Source: Pseudomonas mohnii (GTDB lineage Bacteria; Pseudomonadota; Gammaproteobacteria; Pseudomonadales; Pseudomonadaceae). From it: 64,000 bases of DNA. Positions 39,382 through 48,591 of the stretch are shown piece after piece. Positions within the stretch are counted from its first letter, which is position 1; the number at the start of each line of letters is the position of its first letter. The stretch spans positions 1,980,001 to 2,044,000 of the forward strand of contig NZ_FNRV01000001.1 in assembly GCF_900105115.1 (NCBI RefSeq), written 5' to 3'. The position numbers and the translations under genes are program-made. The notes beneath the pieces were generated by a model. The model was not told the DNA's origin and made no database searches. It saw only the letters and a program-made list of their open reading frames with translations.

Positions 39382-40158
39382 TTACTTGCCGTAAATGTCG
39401 AAATCGAAGTACTTGTCCTGGATTTGCTTGTACTTGCCGTTCTCACGAATGGCGGCGATGGCGGCGTTGAGCTTGTCCAGCTCAGCCTTGTCACCCTTGC
39501 GAACCGCGATGCCTACGCCGTCGCCGAAGTATTTGACGTCAGTGAACGCAGGGCCGACGAACGCGAAACCTTTACCGGCGTCGGTCTTCAGGAAACCGTC
39601 ATTCAATAGGGTAGCGTCTGCCACGGTGCCGTCGAGGCGGCCGGCGGCCACGTCGAGGTAAATTTCGTTCTGCGAACCGTAAGGCTTGATCTCGGCACCC
39701 AGCGGGGCCAGGACTTCGCGGGCGAAACGCTCGTGGATCGAACCACGTTGCACGCCGATGTTCTTGCCCTTGAGCTCGGTCAGGCCTTCGCTGACCTGAG
39801 TGCCTTCCTTCATGACCAGGCGGGCCGGGGTGTTGTAGTACTTGTTGGTGAAGTCCACGGACTTCTTGCGATCTTCAGTGATCGACATGGACGACAGAAT
39901 CGCGTCGATCTTGCGCACTTTGAGTGCCGGGATCAGACCGTCGAACTCTTGCTCGACCCACACGCACTTGACCTTCATCTCTTCGCACAGGGCGTTGCCG
40001 ATGTCGTAGTCGAAACCAACGATGCTGCCGTCCGGGGCCTTGGAAGCGAACGGAGGGTAAGCCGCTTCGATACCAATTTTCAGAGGCTTTTCATCGGCGA
40101 AGGTTGGCAGGGACAGCACGGACAGTGCCAGGGCGCCAAGCAGCACGAGTTTCTTCAT
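39382..40158 (-). CDS. aotJ: Arginine/ornithine-binding periplasmic protein AotJ
   Basis: A 258-residue solute-binding protein (SBP_bac_3). Residues 1-21 are a signal peptide ([20 protein letters not shown]). The mature part starts [23 protein letters not shown] and has the family motif [32 protein letters not shown]. The ATG at 40158 is preceded by GAGTCCCAAG. First gene of the aotJQMOP-argR operon. The gap of 92 bases to aotQ may allow extra binding-protein mRNA to accumulate. Confidence 0.95.
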   Translation of the reverse strand: MKKLVLLGALALSVLSLPTFADEKPLKIGIEAAYPPFASKAPDGSIVGFDYDIGNALCEEMKVKCVWVEQEFDGLIPALKVRKIDAILSSMSITEDRKKSVDFTNKYYNTPARLVMKEGTQVSEGLTELKGKNIGVQRGSIHERFAREVLAPLGAEIKPYGSQNEIYLDVAAGRLDGTVADATLLNDGFLKTDAGKGFAFVGPAFTDVKYFGDGVGIAVRKGDKAELDKLNAAIAAIRENGKYKQIQDKYFDFDIYGK

Positions 40159-40808
40159 CTTGGGACTCCATCGGTAAAGGGCTAAAACGGCAGAGTGAGC
40201 GACAGCCCAATATGCGAATGAGTGGAACCGGATAGTTTTGCTGCGTCCTACAGTGCACGTGCGAAATTTCAACACGAGCAACGACGAGCGAGTGATCGGC
40301 ATTCTAACGACAGGCCCGAAGCCGATATTTCTTCAATGCGACAACTAGTTACAGAAGCACTGAGAAAGCCGGTTTGGCACGTTGACAGCCCTGCAAAATC
40401 ATGCAAGAGCAAAAGACAGTGAACCGATATACATTGCAAATTGCGGGCCTATTATTAGCAAACCCTTCAAATCCAGCAAGCGCAGCGTGGGTTCTTATTT
40501 TTGAGGGGCGTTCTGAGTGCCCTCATCCGGGGCCTGGCGTTTCCCTATGCCCCGTATCGGCGCGGGCGGTTACACATTTAGTAACTTGAAGGATCAGGGG
40601 TAACAGCGGGAAACAGCCTACAGGGGAAACCGATAATTATTGGCTGTTGCATAGATGGCGACCGACAGGCCGCCTTCGCGAGCAAGCTCGCTCCCACAAG
40701 GATCAATGGAGTGACTGCGATTTACGCCACACGACCGAAACCTGTGGGAGCGGGCTTGCCCGCGAAGAGGCCCGCACAGCCACCACACAATCACCCGACA
40801 TTAAAAAA
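40159..40808. other. Intergenic region between acsA and aotJ
   Basis: About 650 bases holding the aotJ promoter region (plus-strand 40159-40400), a REP pair and the acsA terminator. No gene is supported; short open frames here have no start signal. Confidence 0.5.
40674..40767. repeat. REP pair (BIME)
   Basis: Inverted arms CTTCGCGAGCAAGCTCGCTC (40674-40693, continuing CCACA) and TGTGGGAGCGGGCTTGCCCG (40743-40762, continuing CGAAG), separated by about 45 bases, with compensating differences that keep each arm self-complementary. Confidence 0.85.
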
Positions 40809-40835
40809 CCCCGCCAGGCTCAACACCTGGCGGGG
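40809..40835 (-). terminator. Terminator of acsA
   Basis: CCCCGCCAGG and CCTGGCGGGG form a perfect 10-bp stem with a 7-base loop; AAAAAA on the left gives the T run for the minus strand. It lies 24 bases after the acsA stop. Confidence 0.92.
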
Positions 40836-40858
40836 CTTTGAATGACGCCGAACGCTAC

Positions 40859-42814
40859 TTACGCAACATTCATAGTCTTGTGCGTATCAATCAAATGCTG
40901 CACCACGCTCGGATCGGCCAGTGTGGAGATATCCCCCAAGCCATCGTATTCGCCGGTCGCGATCTTGCGCAGAATCCGGCGCATGATCTTGCCCGAACGG
41001 GTTTTCGGCAGGCCTGGCGCCCACTGGATGACGTCCGGCGAAGCGATTGGGCCGATCTCCTTGCGCACCCAGTTTTTCAGTTCCAGGCGCAGTTGCTCGT
41101 TCGGCTCCTCGCCGTTTTTCAGGGTGACGTAGACATAAATGCCCTGCCCCTTGATGTCATGCGGCACACCAACCACCGCCGCTTCGGCGACTTTCGGGTG
41201 AGCGACCATCGCGCTTTCGATCTCGGCGGTGCCCATGCGGTGGCCGGACACGTTGAGCACGTCGTCGACGCGACCGGTGATCCAGTAGTAACCGTCGGCG
41301 TCACGGCGGGCGCCGTCACCGGTGAAGTACATGCCACGGAAGGTCTTGAAGTAGGTGTCGACGAAACGGTCGTGGTCGCCGTACAGCGTGCGTGCCTGGC
41401 CTGGCCACGAATCGAGAATCACCAGGTTGCCCTCGGCCTCGCCTTCGATGATGTTGCCCAGGTTGTCCACCAGCGCTGGTACCACGCCGAAGAACGGACG
41501 TGCCGCCGAACCCGGCTTGAGGGCATGCGCGCCCGGCAGCGGGCTCATCATGTTGCCGCCGGTTTCGGTCTGCCACCAGGTGTCGACGATCGGGCAACGG
41601 GACTTGCCGACATTCTTGTAGTACCACTCCCAGGCTTCCGGGTTGATCGGCTCGCCCACCGAACCGAGCAGGCGCAGGCTGCTGCCGTCAGCACCTTCGA
41701 CGGCTGCGGTGCCCGAAGCCATCATGGCGCGAATGGCGGTTGGTGCGGTGTAGAGGATGTTGACCTTGTGCTTGTCGACGATCTTCGCCACTCGGGTGAT
41801 GTCCGGGTAGTTCGGCACGCCTTCGAACAGCAGCGTGGTCGCGCCGTTGGCCAGCGGGCCGTAGACAATATAGGAGTGACCAGTGACCCAACCGACGTCG
41901 GCGGTGCACCAGTAGACCTCACCCGGGCGGTAGTCGAATACGCGCTCGTGGGTCATGGCCGCGTACAACAGGTAGCCGCCGGTGGTGTGCTGCACGCCCT
42001 TCGGCTTGCCGGTGGAGCCGGAGGTGTAGAGGATGAACAGCGCTTCTTCGGCGCCCATTTCTTTCGGCGCGCACACGGTGCCCGCCACTTTCATCAAATC
42101 TTCGTACCAGATGTCGCGATGCTGGTTCCACTTGATGTCACCGCCGGTGCGCTGGCACACGATGACTTTCTGGATGCTGCTGGTTTCCGGGTTGGTCAAG
42201 GCGTCGTCGACGTTGGCCTTGAGCGGGATCTTCTTGCCGGCACGAATGCCTTCGTCGGCAGTGATCACCACCTTCGACTTGCAGTCGATGATGCGGCCCG
42301 CCAGGGCTTCCGGCGAGAAACCACCGAACACCACCGAGTGAATCGCGCCGATCCGGGCACAGGCCAGCATGGCGACCACGGCCTCGGGGATCATCGGCAT
42401 ATAGATCGTCACCACGTCGCCGCGGTGTACATCCTGGCCGCGCAGGGCGTTGGCGAATTTGCAGACTTGCTCGTGCAGTTCGCGGTAGGTGATGTTGCGG
42501 CTTTCGGCCGGGTCATCGCCTTCCCAGATGATTGCGACTTGATCGCCGCGCTCGGCCAGATGACGGTCGAGGCAGTTGTAGGAGACGTTCAGGGTGCCGT
42601 CGGCGAACCACTTGATGTCGACGTGGTGATCGTCGAAGGACGTCTGTTTTACCGTGGTGAAAGGCTTGATCCAGTCGAGACGCTTGGCTTGCTCGCGCCA
42701 GAAGCCGTCCGGGTTGACGACTGACTGCTGGTACATGGCCTTGTAGGTCGCCTCGTCGGTCAGCGTGTTGGCCAGAACCTCGGGACGAACGGGATACAGG
42801 GAAGCCGCACTCAT
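40859..42814 (-). CDS. acsA: Acetyl-CoA synthetase
   Basis: A 651-residue AMP-forming acetate--CoA ligase. The P-loop is [19 protein letters not shown], the acetate pocket and A5 region [11 protein letters not shown], and the C-terminal hinge and catalytic Lys in [16 protein letters not shown] (the lysine controlled by acetylation in relatives). [20 protein letters not shown] at 42814 matches family N-termini and defines the start. It lies next to the aot operon as in P. aeruginosa and has its own terminator. Confidence 0.96.
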   Translation of the reverse strand: MSAASLYPVRPEVLANTLTDEATYKAMYQQSVVNPDGFWREQAKRLDWIKPFTTVKQTSFDDHHVDIKWFADGTLNVSYNCLDRHLAERGDQVAIIWEGDDPAESRNITYRELHEQVCKFANALRGQDVHRGDVVTIYMPMIPEAVVAMLACARIGAIHSVVFGGFSPEALAGRIIDCKSKVVITADEGIRAGKKIPLKANVDDALTNPETSSIQKVIVCQRTGGDIKWNQHRDIWYEDLMKVAGTVCAPKEMGAEEALFILYTSGSTGKPKGVQHTTGGYLLYAAMTHERVFDYRPGEVYWCTADVGWVTGHSYIVYGPLANGATTLLFEGVPNYPDITRVAKIVDKHKVNILYTAPTAIRAMMASGTAAVEGADGSSLRLLGSVGEPINPEAWEWYYKNVGKSRCPIVDTWWQTETGGNMMSPLPGAHALKPGSAARPFFGVVPALVDNLGNIIEGEAEGNLVILDSWPGQARTLYGDHDRFVDTYFKTFRGMYFTGDGARRDADGYYWITGRVDDVLNVSGHRMGTAEIESAMVAHPKVAEAAVVGVPHDIKGQGIYVYVTLKNGEEPNEQLRLELKNWVRKEIGPIASPDVIQWAPGLPKTRSGKIMRRILRKIATGEYDGLGDISTLADPSVVQHLIDTHKTMNVA

Positions 42815-42972
42815 CTTTCTTACCTCGGGGAATATAGTTGTTTTTGTATGACCCCGTTGTAGCCGGGCCGGCCCTATAGAACCATTCGACGATGGTAGTA
42901 ACAAGCCCATACAAAATGCCCCGGTAAGCGCAAAACAAGGCTGGAACGAATGTTCCGGTATCACGCCGCCCC

Positions 42973-43073
42973 TTGTAGGAGCGAGCTTGCTTGCGATGCT
43001 GCTGAACAATAACGCGCCAAACCTGACACCCCGGAGCGCCCCACGATTTGCCGCGAGCAAGTTCGCCCATACA
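42973..43073. repeat. Degenerate REP pair
   Basis: TTGTAGGAGCGAGCTTGCTT (42973-42992) and, about 55 bases further, GCCGCGAGCAAGTTCGCCCA (about 43050-43069) form an imperfect inverted pair. The right arm has lost its flank. It lies upstream of acsA, within its 5' region. Confidence 0.6.
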
Positions 43074-43291
43074 TGGGATTGTTACGAAATCTGTCAAAGG
43101 TGTTTATCAAAAGCATGGCTATATGAATAAACCCCTCCCCTCTAAAATCTGCATCGCCAACCCGGCAAACTGAGTTAACCACGTTACAGCCCCCACGAAG
43201 GCAGTTAACCCAAAAACCAAGTTGTTCGGCTCCACACGCAACCCCAAAAAGGTTGCGTGACCCCACTCGACCTATGAAAGGTAAAATTTAA

Positions 43292-43555
43292 ATGAAAGCT
43301 TTATTGGTTCTGGCCCTCAGCAGTCTGTGCGCTACCGCCATGGCAGACGAGGTCCCGGCTGATGTCGCGCAGCAACAACCCGCAGTAGAGGATTACACTT
43401 ACTCAATGCACCTGGACATCGCCAAAGTTATATCCATGAGCGAAGTTCCCAATGTTTGCGAAGTTGTCCCGGTGAAAATGGAATATGACGACTCCAAGGG
43501 TCAACGTCATATCCTGCGCTACAGCGTGATGGGTAACGGCTGCTCCAGCGGCTGA
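43292..43555 (+). CDS. Secreted DUF2790-family protein
   Basis: An 87-residue periplasmic protein with a signal peptide (MKALLVLALSSLCATAMA, cleavage about residue 18). The mature part YTYSMHLDIAKVISMSEVP, then VCEVVPVKMEYDDSKGQRHILRYSVMGNGC, has the two cysteines and the final YxxxGxGC pattern of the small DUF2790 family of Pseudomonas. Such proteins are often induced under stress or metal exposure; the role is unknown. It stands alone with a weak AAAGGT ribosome-binding site. Confidence 0.8.
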   Translation: MKALLVLALSSLCATAMADEVPADVAQQQPAVEDYTYSMHLDIAKVISMSEVPNVCEVVPVKMEYDDSKGQRHILRYSVMGNGCSSG

Positions 43556-43746
43556 TTCATCCGCCCCTCGTCTCCCCAAGGTTCGACCCAGCCGCCCGAC
43601 GTTGCAGGCAGATGAAGCGTCGAACCTGATACATCTATAAATACGATTTCTTTAAGCACTTTATAGCGAATTTTAATCAATTTATCAGATGCAGTATGTA
43701 TTCCATACCCAAGGCACATAACGCCACCCCATTTGGAGTCACCCCC

Positions 43747-44082
43747 ATGAAAAGCAAACTGATCCTCGCCCTGACCCTCTCGGTACTGGCTGCTAACACC
43801 TTCGCCGCCGACGGCTATGACCGCACCGGTTCGGCCACCTTTGCCGCTGACGGCTACGATCGCACCGGTTCTGCCACCGTTGCCGCTGACGGCTACGATC
43901 GCACCGGTTCTGCCACCGTTGCCGCTGACGGTTACGATCGCACCGGCTCTGCCACCGTTGCCGCTGACGGTTACGATCGCACCGGTTCTGCCGCCGTTGC
44001 CGCTGACGGCTACGATCGCACCGGTTCGGCGACTGTCGCAGCAGACGGTTATGAGCGCACCGAGTCGGCTACTTTCAGGTGA
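43747..44082 (+). CDS. Secreted 13-residue-repeat protein
   Basis: A 111-residue protein: a 20-residue signal peptide (MKSKLILALTLSVLAANTFA) and then seven repeats of 13 residues with consensus DGYDRTGSATVAA; the last is DGYERTESATFR. The mature protein is nothing but repeats, strongly charged and polar, without cysteine. GGAG eight bases before the ATG fixes the start, and a hairpin follows the stop. I know small Pseudomonas exported proteins with DR-rich repeats but no function for them. Repeat copies are almost identical in DNA, so the number may vary between strains. Confidence 0.8.
   Translation: MKSKLILALTLSVLAANTFAADGYDRTGSATFAADGYDRTGSATVAADGYDRTGSATVAADGYDRTGSATVAADGYDRTGSAAVAADGYDRTGSATVAADGYERTESATFR
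43810..44079 (+). repeat. Tandem 39-bp coding repeat, seven units
   Basis: Seven units of 39 bases in frame, encoding DGYDRTGSATVAA. Units 2 and 3 are identical and most others differ only at one to three positions; the last unit has diverged. No spacer sequences, so it is a coding minisatellite and not a CRISPR array. Confidence 0.9.
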
Positions 44083-44100
44083 TCACTGAAGGTCGTTCCC

Positions 44101-44120
44101 AGCCCGACTTCGGTCGGGCT
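44101..44120 (+). terminator. Hairpin after the repeat-protein gene
   Basis: AGCCCGAC-TTCG-GTCGGGCT, a strong UUCG tetraloop hairpin 18 bases after the stop, followed by TAGTTGTGT. The T run is short, so termination may be incomplete and some transcripts could continue towards nrdB. Confidence 0.7.
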
Positions 44121-44155
44121 TAGTTGTGTCTGAAGCCTGAGAAACCCCCTTCGAA

Positions 44156-44169
44156 ACACAAGATGTAGT
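44156..44169 (+). promoter_or_regulatory. Putative NrdR box upstream of nrdB
   Basis: ACACAAGATGTAGT agrees with the NrdR box pattern (ACAC-A-ATAT-T-GT) at about 11 of 14 positions. NrdR boxes usually come in pairs about 31 bases apart; the expected partner near 44187 (GGTTATTTCTTGAG) is only a poor match. Confidence 0.4.
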
Positions 44170-44595
44170 AAAAAAGGCCTTTTCTGGTTATTTCTTGAGC
44201 AAAAATAACCCAGGGCAAAAATTTACGAAAAAAAATCTGCACCGGCCAAAGCCCTGTAAACCCTCGCTCCGACCGAAAAACGGTCCCTGTCGACCGATCC
44301 GTGAGCCATTTCGCCGCCCCACGGCACCGAAAACTTCCCTATAATGCGGCCTTAAACGGGCCTGCAATATTCCCTTACAGGGATGAAAAGCCAGTCTGAA
44401 GCCCCGCAGAAGCGCTCAATGCTTTCTGCGCCCGTCAGTGGCTCTCGGAACCCCGTACAAAATTCTGTTTTATTGCCTGCCTTAGCTGCTGCAAAAAACG
44501 ATTCCTTAAGATCCATCGCGGCCAGTACGGCCGTGTGAAAAACCAACCTCAATTTCACACGGGCAATCTGGCCCTCACGCAGGAGACGACACGTC

Positions 44596-45843
44596 ATGCT
44601 GAGCTGGGACGAATTCGACAAAGAAGACACGGAAGTAGCGGTCAAGAGCGCCAACGCTGGCCACGCCACCGAAGCCAATATGGACCGTCTCGACAGCGCT
44701 GGAGGTGCCGCCGCCCTGGAAGCCCGTGCCGTAACCGCCACTGACTCCGCCGCCGTCGCCCGCGCCAAGGCTGCCCTGGACGCTCTCGACGTCGCCGAAG
44801 GTCTGGCCGAACTCGAAGGCGCCTCCGCCCGTGTCGCCGTTGACGAAAAACGCATGATCAACTGCCGCGCCGACCTCAACCAGCTCGTGCCATTCAAGTA
44901 CGACTGGGCCTGGCAGAAGTACCTGGACGGCTGCGCAAACCACTGGATGCCGCAAGAAGTCAACATGACCGCCGACATCGCCCTCTGGAAAGACCCGGAA
45001 GGCCTGACCGACGACGAGCGCCGCATCGTGATGCGCAACCTCGGCTTCTTCTCCACCGCCGACTCCCTGGTCGCCAACAACCTGGTCCTGGCCGTCTACC
45101 GCCTGATCACCAACCCGGAATGCCGCCAGTACATCCTGCGCCAGGCGTTCGAAGAGGCGATCCACACCCACGCCTACCAGTACTGCATCGAATCGCTGGC
45201 CATGGATGAAGGCGAAATCTTCAACATGTACCACGAGATCCCTTCGGTCGCGAAAAAAGCCACCTGGGGCCTGAAATACACCCGTTCGATCTCCGATCCG
45301 AAGTTCGAAACCGGCACCGTCGAAACCGACAAAGAACTGCTGCGCAACCTGATCGCCTACTACTGCGTTCTGGAAGGCATCTTCTTCTACTGCGGCTTCA
45401 CCCAGATCCTGTCCATGGGCCGTCGCAACAAAATGACCGGCGTCGCCGAGCAGTTCCAATACATCCTGCGCGACGAATCCATGCACCTGAACTTCGGCAT
45501 CGACGTGATCAACCAGATCAAAATCGAAAACCCACACCTGTGGGATGCCGAAATGAAGGAAGAAGCAACCCAGATGATCCTGCAAGGCACTCAACTGGAA
45601 ATCGAATACGCCCGCGACACCATGCCTCGCGGCGTACTGGGCATGAACGCAGCGATGATGGAGGACTACCTCAAGTTCATCGCCAACCGTCGCCTGTCGC
45701 AGATCGGTTTGAAAGAAGAATACCCAGGCACCACTAACCCGTTCCCATGGATGAGCGAGATCATGGACTTGAAGAAAGAGAAGAACTTCTTTGAGACTCG
45801 GGTTATTGAATACCAAACCGGTGGCGCACTGAGCTGGGATTAA
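44596..45843 (+). CDS. nrdB: Ribonucleotide reductase class Ia, beta subunit
   Basis: A 415-residue R2 protein, carrying the diiron-tyrosyl radical that starts reduction of ribonucleotides in the alpha subunit. Metal and radical residues are seen in [15 protein letters not shown] (E, H and the Tyr three residues after the second ligand), [13 protein letters not shown] and [14 protein letters not shown]. The C-terminus [11 protein letters not shown] is the tail that binds NrdA. The first 80 residues, rich in Ala and Asp ([40 protein letters not shown]), are an N-terminal extension usual in Pseudomonas NrdB. No nrdA adjoins it in this window: upstream are the secreted proteins and acsA. Confidence 0.95.
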   Translation: MLSWDEFDKEDTEVAVKSANAGHATEANMDRLDSAGGAAALEARAVTATDSAAVARAKAALDALDVAEGLAELEGASARVAVDEKRMINCRADLNQLVPFKYDWAWQKYLDGCANHWMPQEVNMTADIALWKDPEGLTDDERRIVMRNLGFFSTADSLVANNLVLAVYRLITNPECRQYILRQAFEEAIHTHAYQYCIESLAMDEGEIFNMYHEIPSVAKKATWGLKYTRSISDPKFETGTVETDKELLRNLIAYYCVLEGIFFYCGFTQILSMGRRNKMTGVAEQFQYILRDESMHLNFGIDVINQIKIENPHLWDAEMKEEATQMILQGTQLEIEYARDTMPRGVLGMNAAMMEDYLKFIANRRLSQIGLKEEYPGTTNPFPWMSEIMDLKKEKNFFETRVIEYQTGGALSWD

Positions 45844-45915
45844 CCCCCTCAGCGTAGGTTTTCATGACCCACTGAACTTTTTTCAAGATCAGCTGAAACC
45901 ATCGCGTTGAATACA

Positions 45916-45950
45916 AAGCCACCGCAGCCGCAAGCTGAGGTGGCTTTTTT
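45916..45950 (+). terminator. Terminator of nrdB
   Basis: AAGCCACC and GGTGGCTT form the stem, with a further inner pairing, followed by TTTTTT. It is about 70 bases after the nrdB stop. Confidence 0.85.
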
Positions 45951-46749
45951 CTGCATTGATAAAAGCTTAAGCAAGGTGAGCAAAAGGAAACTCCAGAAGC
46001 GGAGAATGCTCGAAAGAGACTAACAGCGATAAAACCCGAACTCGATACACTGCAGATAATCATTAAAAACCTGGAACCCCACCAGTTGCCGATCCATTCC
46101 AGCGGGAGTTGAGCAGCCAAATGTTTACATGGTCGCCCTAACCACTTTTCAGCAATCCAGTGACTGCTAAATACCATTACCGCGTGGCTCAAATACTGCG
46201 CAGACTGAAAAGCTGCTGCACTCTGCCGGGCGTCGAGCCGATCAGGTTATGTTCAGTCAGCTGCCGCTGCGCGCGTCGGCTCGAGTTACGGATAATTCGC
46301 CGAATCACCTTCACAGAGCCATACAACTGCCAGGATGAGAGCTGACTTCTAGCAGGGAGGTATTCTCTGGGCCTCTATCAGTTTCGTTCCGCTCGAGTGT
46401 CAGCCCACACTGGCGGTGACCGCCAAAGGCAGTGAACAGCGTCGCCACTTCGAGTTTGGCAAACTGAATGTCTGCCTTGGGTCGATTCTGTTGAAAAAGT
46501 CGGATTTTCAGATCGCCTGAAGTCAGGCACGACCACCACCGGAGAACCTACTCACCACATTGAGTGGTAAAACAGCCGCTCCTGCACACTCGATAACTGT
46601 CCCATCCTGCTGCGTGCTTCCCTGCTGGCCCATGCAGAGGTTTTGCCGCAGGCCAGACAGGGAAGCTACTTTTTCAACAGAATCGGCCAGAAGCCGTCAT
46701 TCGGATGTGCCTATCAAACCAACAAGGAGACGTGGACCACAATCTGTAG
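45951..46749. other. Intergenic region, possible old insertion site
   Basis: About 800 bases between nrdB and the flavoprotein cluster. Short open frames on both strands have no supporting signals. The right part has an 18-bp perfect inverted repeat (see the element at 46484-46685), so the region may be built from remnants of mobile DNA. Confidence 0.45.
46484..46685. mobile_element. Candidate MITE or IS remnant with 18-bp inverted ends
   Basis: CGATTCTGTTGAAAAAGT (46484-46501) and ACTTTTTCAACAGAATCG (46668-46685) are exact reverse complements at the ends of a 202-base segment. Ends like TTCTGTTGAAAAAGT recur in Pseudomonas insertion sequences as I recall. No transposase is left and I saw no clear target duplication, so it is either a MITE or a deleted IS. 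Confidence 0.45.
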
Positions 46750-48501
46750 TCAACGTGCCGCCATCTTGACAGTTTCTGCCACGTCCACCTTGGCATCATC
46801 CACCCCCGCCGCATGCCGGGCCACTCGCCAGCCAAACACAATCGCCGGCCCCAGGGTCGTGCCCGGGCCTGGGTAAGTGCCGCGGAAAATCGAGGTCAAG
46901 TCATTCCCGCAGGCATAAAGCCCTTCTATCACCTGACCCCGGATGTCGAGCACCTGGCCGTCGGCGTTGCCGTTCAAGCCGGCGCTACAGGCAAGGTCGG
47001 CCGGTTGCACAGTGACTGCGTAGTAGGGGCCTTCGCCCAGCGGGCGCACGCAGGGATTGGGCGTTTGCTGCGGGTCGCCGTTGTGGCGGTTCATGGGGCT
47101 GCTGCCACGCTTGAACACCGGATCGTCGCCGCGTGCGGCGGCGACGTTGTAGGTGCTGACCGTGTTCGCAAGTCCCTCGGCATCGACCTTGAGCTTGCTG
47201 GCAAGCTCGGCAAGGGTGCGGCCCTTAACCAGGTAGCCGGCCTTGACGAAGCTGGCGATATTGAAGGCGCTGCGTAGCGGCATCACCAGGCCCAGGCCGT
47301 AGCGGCGCAAGAAGACTTCGTCGCAGATCAGGTGGGCAGTGGGGCTGCCATCGGCAAGCATGCCCATGACAAAGTCGTGGTAGGAGTCGGACTCATTGAC
47401 GAAGCGCAGGCCCCGGCCATTCACAGCGATCAGCCCTGGTTTGGCGCGGTCTAGCAGGATGTGTGGCCAGACGGCCTGGTAGCCATCCTTGGCTGTGCGG
47501 ATCGAGCAGGGCATCCACAGACCGGGGCTGTCGTGGCCGTTGTCGAGCTGGGCGTTGGCCTTCAGCGCACGGTCGATGCCGTCGCCGGTATGGGTCATGG
47601 GCGCCAGTGAAAGGGGTTGGGCCGCGGCCGGGAACAATTGCTTACGCAAGGTCGGGTGGCGGGTCACTCCGCCGGTGGCCAATACCACGCCACGGCGGGC
47701 GCGGATGCGCTGGGGCTGGCCGTTGTTCAGCACCACGGCGCCCACCACCTGGCCGTTTTCCAGGATCAATTCGTGCAAGGGGGTTTCAAAACGAATTGCC
47801 ACGTTGCGCTGGCGCAGGCTATAGAACAACCGGGCGACCAGGGCGTTGCCCATGACCAAGTTTGTGCCTCGGGGGTGGCTCAGGCGGTCGATGCAATAGC
47901 GGCCGACCACGCTCAGGGTGCGGGTCAGGTTTTTCAACGAGGCAAATGGCGACAGCAGCGCATCCAGGTCGGCGCGCGGCACCATCATGCCGCCCAGCCC
48001 CATGAACTCCGGGCGTGGTGGCCGCACGCGGGCGAAGTCTTTGCCCAGTAACCTGCCGTCGAACGCGAGCGGTGCCAGGGCCCGGCCCCCGAACGCTGCG
48101 CCTGGGCCGCTGACGTAGTCGGGGTGGGCGGCGGCGGCCACGAATTTCACTTCGCTGATACGCTCCAACTCATCAATTGCCTGCGGCCCGCTGGCCAGAA
48201 AGGCTTCGCGCAAGGCTTCACCACCGCGCTCAGCGACCACCGCCTTGAGGAAGGTGGCGGCATCCGCCACGGTGTCCGGCACCCCGGCGCGCCGGCTCTG
48301 GGTGGTGCCGGGCACCCATGTGGTACCGCCCGAGGTCGCACTGATGCCGCCCACGACCGCGGTCTTTTCACACAGCAACACGTCCAGCCCGTGGTGGTTA
48401 GCCATCAATGCGGTAGTCATGCCTGCGGTGCCTGCGCCGAACACCAACAGGTCGACTTCCTGGTCCCAGTGCGGGGGGATGTGGTTAATGGTGTTCATCA
48501 T
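46750..48501 (-). CDS. FAD-binding dehydrogenase, KstD/fumarate-reductase-like (1)
   Basis: A 583-residue flavoprotein. The N-terminal dinucleotide-binding motif is DLLVFGAGTAGMTTALMANHHG with E46-region VLLCEKTAVVGGISATSGGTTW; the second FAD contact is GVVLATGGVTRHPTL and the C-terminal one GLYACGNDLTS. The end has TYPGPGTTLGPAIVFGWR, whose Tyr and the Gly four residues later resemble the catalytic pair of 3-ketosteroid delta-1-dehydrogenases. It is expected to remove hydrogen next to a keto group of a ring compound, or to act in reverse. Last gene of the transporter-TIM barrel-flavoprotein run; 90 bases after its paralogue. Confidence 0.82.
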   Translation of the reverse strand: MMNTINHIPPHWDQEVDLLVFGAGTAGMTTALMANHHGLDVLLCEKTAVVGGISATSGGTTWVPGTTQSRRAGVPDTVADAATFLKAVVAERGGEALREAFLASGPQAIDELERISEVKFVAAAAHPDYVSGPGAAFGGRALAPLAFDGRLLGKDFARVRPPRPEFMGLGGMMVPRADLDALLSPFASLKNLTRTLSVVGRYCIDRLSHPRGTNLVMGNALVARLFYSLRQRNVAIRFETPLHELILENGQVVGAVVLNNGQPQRIRARRGVVLATGGVTRHPTLRKQLFPAAAQPLSLAPMTHTGDGIDRALKANAQLDNGHDSPGLWMPCSIRTAKDGYQAVWPHILLDRAKPGLIAVNGRGLRFVNESDSYHDFVMGMLADGSPTAHLICDEVFLRRYGLGLVMPLRSAFNIASFVKAGYLVKGRTLAELASKLKVDAEGLANTVSTYNVAAARGDDPVFKRGSSPMNRHNGDPQQTPNPCVRPLGEGPYYAVTVQPADLACSAGLNGNADGQVLDIRGQVIEGLYACGNDLTSIFRGTYPGPGTTLGPAIVFGWRVARHAAGVDDAKVDVAETVKMAAR

Positions 48502-48591
48502 GATTTCTCCTCAATGGTCAGGGCGAAGGTCTTGGCAGCAAACGGCATGGTGGATCGCTCGAAGGTTAAGGCCAGTAGTCTGGGCGTGTGG

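Noticed and set aside
40838..42724. A 628-codon open frame on the plus strand opposite acsA
   Set aside because: Antisense shadow of acsA; composition dominated by His, Val, Gly and Asp, with no domain.
43810..44079. Regular 39-base repeats as a possible CRISPR array
   Set aside because: There are no variable spacers between units, all units are in one reading frame, and no cas genes are nearby. They are coding repeats.
45803..46192. A 129-codon minus-strand frame after nrdB
   Set aside because: It covers the nrdB end and terminator, has no ribosome-binding site and no recognisable similarity.
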